Positions 1-5,105 of a stretch of 5,105 nucleotides of DNA are shown here, piece by piece. A model generated the notes under the pieces. The model was not told where the DNA came from. It did not search any database and saw only the letters and a program-made list of their open reading frames with translations. Each line of letters starts with the position of its first letter. The stretch's first letter is position 1. A program made the translations under genes and the position numbers. The DNA comes from Oscillospiraceae bacterium (GTDB lineage Bacteria; Bacillota; Clostridia; UBA1381). The DNA lies in NCBI GenBank assembly GCA_020860985.1, contig JAJBTG010000079.1, forward strand, positions 1 through 5,105, in the 5' to 3' direction.

Positions 1-678
1 AAGAGTACAGGTTCTGCCGAGATTTTTGTACAGGCTGTCGGCAATGCTTCGTCCCTCGTTTGTGATAATCATCACCGCCTTAGCCTGCTCCATGCCCTCC
101 TCAACCATGTCTATGACCTTGAAGGTAATGAAATATGTAAGCAGACTGTATAGCGCTCTGTCCCAGCCGAACAGTATGCCGGCTGCCGCGTAAATTGCTA
201 TGTTGATGACGAAAATAATTTGCCCGACGGAGAATTGCGTTTTCTTGCTTAAAAGCAGCGCGACAATCTCCGTGCCGTCCAAGCAGCCTCCGTATCTGAG
301 TACGATTCCGACTCCCATGCCAAGCAGTACGCCTCCGAACACCACCGCCAAAAGCTCCGTATTTGTTATCTCCGGAACATCCTTGAAAAGCTCCAGAAAG
401 AACGAAAATAAAATCATGCCGTATGCTCCGCGCAAAAGAAAGCGCCATCCGAGCTGCTTAAAGCCGAGCAGGACAAAGGGCAGGTTCAGGATTATTACAA
501 ACATACTTATGCCCTTGCCGGTAAGCTGATTTAAGATAATGCTTATGCCCGTTATGCCGCCGTCAAGAATTGTCGAGGGAATCAAAAATTCCTCGAGTGC
601 GAACGCGGCAGCAACCGCGCCAATCGTAATCGCAAAATACGGCAGAATATATTCCTTTGCTATATGCTTAAACGTCAT
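1..678 (-). CDS. YitT-family membrane protein (DUF161 plus start of DUF2179), 3' end beyond the window
   Basis: The frame is open for 226 codons from an ATG at 678 down to base 1 and leaves the window without a stop. The protein is very hydrophobic, with likely membrane segments near residues 11-31, 58-72, 81-98, 108-127, 152-171 and 176-188. Family hallmarks are LDGGITGIS at 38-46, the Gly-rich GGVLLGMGVGIVLRYGG at 115-131, then DGTEI at 134-138, and FVIN at 156-159. From about 189 a soluble part begins (VMIITNEG at 202-209), matching the start of the C-terminal DUF2179 domain. Family members usually run to about 280-290 residues, so roughly 60 are missing. They sit in the cytoplasmic membrane; their substrate or role is not established, and I assign none. 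The start is supported by AAAGGAAG eight bases upstream. The gene follows ftsY after 44 bases in the same direction, so it may share its transcript. Family call is firm; function unknown. Confidence 0.9.
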   Translation of the reverse strand, partial: MTFKHIAKEYILPYFAITIGAVAAAFALEEFLIPSTILDGGITGISIILNQLTGKGISMFVIILNLPFVLLGFKQLGWRFLLRGAYGMILFSFFLELFKDVPEITNTELLAVVFGGVLLGMGVGIVLRYGGCLDGTEIVALLLSKKTQFSVGQIIFVINIAIYAAAGILFGWDRALYSLLTYFITFKVIDMVEEGMEQAKAVMIITNEGRSIADSLYKNLGRTCTL

Positions 679-686
679 ACCCTTCG

Positions 687-694
687 CTTCCTTT
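687..694 (-). promoter_or_regulatory. Ribosome-binding site of the YitT-family gene
   Basis: Read on the minus strand, AAAGGAAG lies eight bases before the ATG at 678. It is a good Shine-Dalgarno match and decides the start codon. It lies outside ftsY, so translation of this gene need not depend on ribosomes ending ftsY. Confidence 0.7.
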
Positions 695-696
695 CC

Positions 697-710
697 CCGC
701 ACGGCTGCGG
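697..710 (-). other. Short GC-rich inverted repeat just ahead of the YitT ribosome-binding site
   Basis: On the minus strand the sequence is CCGCA-GCCG-TGCGG, a perfect 5-bp stem with a 4-base loop. The flanking bases could add one U-G pair. It ends two bases before the Shine-Dalgarno sequence. No U-rich run follows, so it is not an intrinsic terminator. It could be a processing site, a weak modulator of translation, or chance. The sequence shows the repeat only; any function is speculation. Confidence 0.35.
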
Positions 711-722
711 ATATTCGCCCCG

Positions 723-1634
723 TTAATCGTCAAACAACGCTCTTGCAAAGTCCTCCGCGTTAAATTCCTGCAAATCATCAACGCCCTCGCCGACACCGAT
801 GAATTTTACGGGCAGGGATTGCTCCTTTGAAATGGCTATAACTATTCCGCCCTTCGCAGTTCCGTCAAGCTTTGTAAGCACAATTCCCGTAATATCGGCT
901 GCCTCCGAAAAAAGCTTTGCCTGAGAAACGGCGTTCTGTCCCGTTGTCGCGTCCAATACAAGAAGTGTTTCTCTCGACGCGCCCGGCAGCTCACGACCTA
1001 TGACTCTGTTTATTTTTTCAAGCTCCGCCATAAGATTTTTCTTATTGTGAAGCCTGCCCGCGGTATCGCATATCAAAACATCCGTGCCGCGCGCTTTCGC
1101 CGCCGCGCAAGCGTCAAACACAACCGAAGCCGGGTCGCTGTTTTCCTGATGCTTTATTATATCGCAGCCGCTGCGCTCAGCCCATATATCGAGCTGGTCT
1201 ATCGCCGCGGCGCGGAATGTGTCCGCCGCCGCAAGCAAAACCTTTTTGCCCATTGATTTGTAGCGCGAGGCGATTTTTCCGATACTCGTTGTTTTTCCGA
1301 CACCGTTTACGCCTATTACAAGTATAACCGACGGCGTTGTTTCAAGCTTCATCGAGGAATCCTGCTCCGAAAGTATATCGCTTATAACCCTTTTAAGCTC
1401 AGCCTTTACCTCGTTGCCGTCGGTAATATGCTTTGATTTTACGCGTTCCCTTAAATTTTCGATTATATATGTTGAGGTTTCAACGCCTATATCAGCCATT
1501 ATCAGCGCCTCCTCAAGGTTTTCGAACAGCTCCTCGTCAACCTTTACAAACACGCTGAACACGCTGTTTACTTGATTTGAAATTGCATCGCTGGTCTTTT
1601 TAAGACCCGCCTTAAGTTTATCAAAAAAAACCAT
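723..1634 (-). CDS. ftsY: Signal recognition particle receptor FtsY (SRP GTPase)
   Basis: FtsY is the bacterial SRP receptor. It pairs with Ffh bound to ribosome-nascent chains, and reciprocal GTP hydrolysis hands the ribosome to SecYEG at the inner face of the membrane. The 303-residue protein is a complete NG core. A basic, amphipathic N-terminal helix (about residues 1-25) fits the membrane-targeting sequence. The N domain follows, with its ALIMADIGV motif at 43-51. The G domain has the P-loop GVNGVGKT at 108-115, the SRP-GTPase insertion motif DTFRAAA at 138-144 with QL at 147-148, DTAGR at 190-194, TKLD at 254-257, GTAKGG at 258-263 and GVGEG at 280-284. All nucleotide-binding motifs are intact. 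There is no long acidic A domain as in E. coli; the length is close to the Firmicute form. The ATG is set by AAGAGGAAG six bases upstream, and the gene begins 15 bases after smc. The alternative, Ffh, is excluded because no Met-rich M domain follows the GTPase. Confidence 0.98.
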   Translation of the reverse strand: MVFFDKLKAGLKKTSDAISNQVNSVFSVFVKVDEELFENLEEALIMADIGVETSTYIIENLRERVKSKHITDGNEVKAELKRVISDILSEQDSSMKLETTPSVILVIGVNGVGKTTSIGKIASRYKSMGKKVLLAAADTFRAAAIDQLDIWAERSGCDIIKHQENSDPASVVFDACAAAKARGTDVLICDTAGRLHNKKNLMAELEKINRVIGRELPGASRETLLVLDATTGQNAVSQAKLFSEAADITGIVLTKLDGTAKGGIVIAISKEQSLPVKFIGVGEGVDDLQEFNAEDFARALFDD

Positions 1635-1640
1635 TTTTAT

Positions 1641-1649
1641 CTTCCTCTT
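1641..1649 (-). promoter_or_regulatory. Ribosome-binding site of ftsY, directly after the smc stop codon
   Basis: Read on the minus strand, AAGAGGAAG starts at the base after the smc TAA (1652-1650) and lies six bases before the ftsY ATG at 1634. This strong Shine-Dalgarno match fixes the ftsY start. A ribosome terminating on smc would cover this site, so coupled translation is plausible. The spacer is too short for a terminator or a separate promoter, which supports a shared smc-ftsY transcript. Confidence 0.8.
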
Positions 1650-4600
1650 TTATTTTACTAAATTATCGTCAACCTCGTCTATATTGAGCGAAAGCAGCTT
1701 TGAAACTCCCTTTTCCTGCATCGTTACGCCGTAAAGAATAGTCGCCGCCTCCATCGTACCGCGGCGGTGAGTTATTACTATAAACTGCGTTCGGTCAATG
1801 TAGTTTTTGAGATATGTAGCAAAGCGCGATACGTTTACATCGTCAAGCGCCGCATCGATTTCGTCCAGAATACAAAACGGAGTAGGCTTAACCTTTAATA
1901 TCGCGAACAACAGCGCAATCGCTATAAATGATTTTTCGCCGCCCGAATATAGGTTTATATTCTGCAAGCCCTTTCCCGGAAGCTGAACCTCGATTTCAAC
2001 TCCGCTTTCAAGTATATTGTCGGGGGCGGACAGATACAGTCTGCCGTTTCCCCCGCCGAACAATTCCCTGAAAACCTGCGAGAAGCTTTTGTTTATCTCC
2101 GAGAAATTCTCCGTAAAATGCTTTTCCATCAATTCCTCCATTGAGGAAATTATTTTATTGAGATTTTCCTTGGACTTTTCAAGGTCCTCCTTCTGCGCGG
2201 TAAGAAACTCAAAGCGCTCCTTTACCGATTTATACTCCTCGATTGCATCCATATTTATGCTGCCGAGCGCCTTTATAGCGGCTTTCAGCTCCGCAAGTCT
2301 TGCGAATGAAGCTTTCTCGTCCTCAAGCTCCGCCCTTATTTCAAGCGCCGCGTTATAGGATAATTCGTATTCCTCCCACAAACGGTTGAGTGTGTTTTCT
2401 CTTTCGGTATTGAGCTTGTCGCGGCGGCTTTCAACTCTCGAAAGCTCCTGCTGAAGCTGGAGCATCCTGTCGGTTAAATCCTTATTTGAGGTCTGAATCG
2501 ACTGTAGCATCTCCGTATTTTTCGCGCGTTGTTCGTCTATAAACTCTATCTGTTTTCTTATCGCCTCGGACAGCTTTTTCTTCTCCGAAACGGATTCCTC
2601 ACCGCTGCGGATTTGTCCGTAAAACGCGTCGTTTTCTTTATTGATGCGCTCCTGCTCCTCTTTTTTATTCAGTATCTCTTGGGCGCTGTTTTCTATATCG
2701 GCTCTTGTTTCCGAAATTTTGGAGTTAAGAGTTCTGATTTCATTTTCGAGCGAAGCCAAATTCAGCGTTTCATCCATCAAGCTCTTAGACTGCTCTTCCT
2801 TTTCCTGCGTTATTAGAGGGTATTCCTCCTCAAGCTTCTCGATTTCCGCTTGTTTCTTCTCCGCTTCATTCTGCTTTGAACGGACGCTCTGCAACAGCAG
2901 CGCAATTTCCTCCGAGGATTCGGAAAGCTGACCTTCAATCTGCGCAAGCTCGTTTGTGTAATTCTGTTCCGTACTTCCGCCGTTTACAAGCGACTGTCTG
3001 AGATGCTCCGCGGTATTCTCCAATCTGAGCATTTCATCCTCATACTCACGCATCAGCGGCACATATGAGGAAAGCTGATTGCTTACCATACGCAAATCGT
3101 TTTCAAGAGCTTCTCTTTTCGATTTTATGTCCCTAAGCTCTCCGGAAAGAGCCGTGATTTCCTTTGACAAGGTTTTTATCTCCGTCGCACGGGATAAAAA
3201 TCCGCTCTGCTTATTAACGCTTCCTCCCGACATTGAACCGCCGCTGTTAAGCACGTCGCCGTCAAGCGTTACAACCCTGAACTTATATCCGAACGCGCGG
3301 CTCATCGCGATTGCGTTATCGATATTGTCCGCCACTACTACGCGTCCGAGCAGGCTTTTCATTATTCCGTCGTATTTTTTATCATATGAAATAAGGTCGC
3401 AGGCTATACCGATATATCCGCGAGATTTTCCGACAGCGTTCGCATTGTCGAGAACGCGCCCGTGAACGGAGCTTATCGGCAAAAACGTCGCGCGACCCGC
3501 GTTTGTTCTGCGCAGATACGCTATCGCCGTCTTTGCGTCCTCCTCCGATTCGACTATGATATGCTGAAGCGCGCCTCCCAGCGCAATCTCGATTGCCGTA
3601 ACGTATTCCCTTTTAACGTCTATAAGTCCCGAAACGGTACCGTATATCGCAAGGCGCTTCAGCTCATCCGCTTTTAAAACGGTCTTGACGCTTCTCGCAT
3701 AGCCGGAATAATCGTTTTCCATGCCTTCAAGTATTCGCTTTTTAGAGGTCTTTGAATTATACTCAACATTCAAATCATTAAATCGAGCGGCAATGCCCCT
3801 CAGCTCCTCGTTCAGCTTGTCCGACCTTTCGCGCTGACGCTCCACGGATGCTTTGATTTTTTCGTGCTTTTCACGTTTTGCAGCAATCTGCTCCTCGGCG
3901 TCCTTGATTTCTTTCTCGGTATTCTCAATTCCCGCCTTAAAGCTTTTTACCTCCGCTTCAACCGCCTCGCGGCGTTCCAAAAAGCTGCTTCGCAAATTTT
4001 CAATACCGCTGATTTTTTCCCTTTGCGATGAAACCTCATTTAAAAGCTCCGCCGACTCGCTCTTTGCGGCTTCAATTGCCGTCCGCAAATTTTCCTGATT
4101 CGCGGTTGTATCGGAGCTGTCGGCTTTCATTCGATCAAAGCGCTTCAAAATGGTCTGCGCCTCGTTATTTTTTTCCTCAACCGAGCGGTTATATTCCTCT
4201 ATCCGATTTTTTCGCTCGGAATTTTTGCGGTTTATCGCCTCAATCTCGGAATCTATGCGCTTTAAATTAAGATTGTTGTTTTTTATATCGTTTTCCGCAA
4301 TCGATATTGACGCGTTTATTTTTGAAATTCCGGCTTCATTTTCGCGTAATTCCGCGTTCTTCCCGTCCTTTTCCTTATCCTTTTCGCTGTTTTCGTCATG
4401 CAGTAATGAAATTCTGCGCTCCGTATCGGACGCCTTGGCGCGCATATCGTTCAGCTCTTCCTCAACCTCCGCATACAAAGCATCCGCTTTTTCCGCGGCA
4501 AGCTTGTTTTTATCGATGGTGACAAGGCTCAAGCTTACGTCAAGTCCCTTATATTCGGTGTATAGCTCCAAGTACTTCCTCGCCTTTTTCGACTGCCGCT

Positions 4601-5105
4601 TCAACGGACTAAGCTGTGATTCCAGCTCGATTGTAATATCGTTTATGCGGACAAGATTCTCCTCGACGGAGGTAAGCTTTCTTATAGCCTCCTCCTTGCG
4701 ATATTTATACTTTGAAACTCCGGCGGCTTCCTCAAACAGACTTCGCCTGTCCTCCGCCTTTGTTGAAACTATCTGCGAAACATTTCCCTGACCGATAATC
4801 GAATATCCGTCCCGTCCCAGACCGGTATCCATAAACAGCTCGTGAATATCCTTTAAACGGCAGTTTGCGCGGTTAATTTGATACACGCTTTCACCCGAGC
4901 GAAACAGCCGCCGTGTTACCATAATCTCCTCAAAATCAATATCGAAAACATGATCGGTATTGTCAAGCACAAGGCTTACCTCTGCGAAGTTTACCTTTTT
5001 TCTTGTTTCCGTGCCGGCAAAAATTACGTCCTGCATATTGGAGCCGCGCAATGATTTTGCGCTCATTTCTCCTATAACCCATCGGATAGCGTCCGAGATA
5101 TTGCT
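1650..5105 (-). CDS. smc: Chromosome segregation ATPase SMC, 5' end beyond the window
   Basis: SMC is the ATPase of bacterial condensin. It forms a dimer that, with ScpA and ScpB, loads on DNA and aligns and compacts sister chromosomes in the nucleoid. The frame is open to the right edge and shows 1151 residues. About 38 N-terminal residues are missing, giving a normal total near 1190. The first two visible residues (SN) are the tail of Walker A, followed by ISDAIRWVIGE. The ATG at 5066 is internal, since conserved sequence continues upstream of it. Visible order: N-terminal head with Q-loop IIGQGN (Gln 106); coiled-coil arm about 150-465; hinge about 470-640 with the Gly-rich NSGGSMSGG; return arm about 645-935; C-terminal head with signature YSGGEKS (1053-1059), Walker B and catalytic Glu in CILDEID (1078-1084), D-loop ALDD (1086-1089) and switch His in ITHRRG (His 1113). 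It is intact, with no frameshift. Rad50 or SbcC are excluded by the SMC hinge and the absence of a zinc hook. Confidence 0.98.
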   Translation of the reverse strand, partial: SNISDAIRWVIGEMSAKSLRGSNMQDVIFAGTETRKKVNFAEVSLVLDNTDHVFDIDFEEIMVTRRLFRSGESVYQINRANCRLKDIHELFMDTGLGRDGYSIIGQGNVSQIVSTKAEDRRSLFEEAAGVSKYKYRKEEAIRKLTSVEENLVRINDITIELESQLSPLKRQSKKARKYLELYTEYKGLDVSLSLVTIDKNKLAAEKADALYAEVEEELNDMRAKASDTERRISLLHDENSEKDKEKDGKNAELRENEAGISKINASISIAENDIKNNNLNLKRIDSEIEAINRKNSERKNRIEEYNRSVEEKNNEAQTILKRFDRMKADSSDTTANQENLRTAIEAAKSESAELLNEVSSQREKISGIENLRSSFLERREAVEAEVKSFKAGIENTEKEIKDAEEQIAAKREKHEKIKASVERQRERSDKLNEELRGIAARFNDLNVEYNSKTSKKRILEGMENDYSGYARSVKTVLKADELKRLAIYGTVSGLIDVKREYVTAIEIALGGALQHIIVESEEDAKTAIAYLRRTNAGRATFLPISSVHGRVLDNANAVGKSRGYIGIACDLISYDKKYDGIMKSLLGRVVVADNIDNAIAMSRAFGYKFRVVTLDGDVLNSGGSMSGGSVNKQSGFLSRATEIKTLSKEITALSGELRDIKSKREALENDLRMVSNQLSSYVPLMREYEDEMLRLENTAEHLRQSLVNGGSTEQNYTNELAQIEGQLSESSEEIALLLQSVRSKQNEAEKKQAEIEKLEEEYPLITQEKEEQSKSLMDETLNLASLENEIRTLNSKISETRADIENSAQEILNKKEEQERINKENDAFYGQIRSGEESVSEKKKLSEAIRKQIEFIDEQRAKNTEMLQSIQTSNKDLTDRMLQLQQELSRVESRRDKLNTERENTLNRLWEEYELSYNAALEIRAELEDEKASFARLAELKAAIKALGSINMDAIEEYKSVKERFEFLTAQKEDLEKSKENLNKIISSMEELMEKHFTENFSEINKSFSQVFRELFGGGNGRLYLSAPDNILESGVEIEVQLPGKGLQNINLYSGGEKSFIAIALLFAILKVKPTPFCILDEIDAALDDVNVSRFATYLKNYIDRTQFIVITHRRGTMEAATILYGVTMQEKGVSKLLSLNIDEVDDNLVK

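Noticed and set aside
697..710. Intrinsic terminator after ftsY
   Set aside because: The stem is only 5 bp and is followed by GGAAAGGAAG, not a U-run, so it lacks the features of an intrinsic terminator.
101..763. Short open frames on both strands across the left part of the window
   Set aside because: They overlap the YitT-family frame, which runs without a stop through 1-678 and carries the family motifs. The others have Arg/Pro/Ser-rich products without domains.
2017..3465. Several plus-strand open frames of about 95-128 codons antisense to smc
   Set aside because: All are low-complexity Ser/Phe-rich shadows of the coiled-coil and hinge codons of smc.
4150..4791. Plus-strand open frame of 213 codons antisense to smc
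   Set aside because: It lies wholly within the smc coding sequence. Its Ser/Phe/Leu-rich product is what the complement of Glu/Lys/Arg coiled-coil codons gives. It shows no recognisable domain.
4930..4972. Promoter-like TTGACA with GATATT 17 bases on, minus strand inside smc
   Set aside because: The -35 match is perfect but the -10 is only 4 of 6. It lies in the conserved head-domain codons (LDNTDHVFDIDF), with no gene starting nearby. Chance match is the simpler reading.

Overview
The window is a compact stretch of a bacterial chromosome. It carries three genes in a row on the minus strand, so the direction of transcription is from high to low coordinates: smc (its first ~38 codons lie beyond the right edge), then ftsY (complete), then a YitT-family membrane protein gene (its 3' end lies beyond the left edge). 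Coding sequence covers nearly everything. The only non-coding pieces are a 15-base smc-ftsY spacer and a 44-base ftsY-yitT spacer. There is no stretch over 300 bases without a gene. I saw no RNA gene, mobile element, CRISPR array or convincing terminator.

The organism is most likely an anaerobic Firmicute of the class Clostridia. The smc-ftsY pairing is typical of Firmicutes, the SMC and FtsY sequences have a clostridial look, and YitT-family proteins are common there. G+C is near one half, judged from two hand-counted lines (31/60 and 27/60). Trp is encoded by TGG and both visible stops are TAA, so nothing suggests an altered code. A genus cannot be named from this sequence alone.

SMC organises and segregates the replicated chromosome. 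FtsY is the membrane-side receptor of the signal recognition particle (SRP), which delivers ribosomes making membrane proteins to the Sec translocon. The YitT-family protein is a polytopic membrane protein of uncertain function. The smc-ftsY linkage is long known and is thought to reflect shared expression of housekeeping genes rather than a joint pathway. The ftsY ribosome-binding site starts directly after the smc stop codon, which suggests the two are co-transcribed and possibly translationally coupled. yitT follows in the same direction with its own good ribosome-binding site.

I found no sign of a new biological system. The findings are small: yitT next to ftsY in place of the ylxM-ffh genes often found there, a Tyr in the SMC ABC signature, a short hairpin ahead of yitT, and a T8 run at the start of ftsY.
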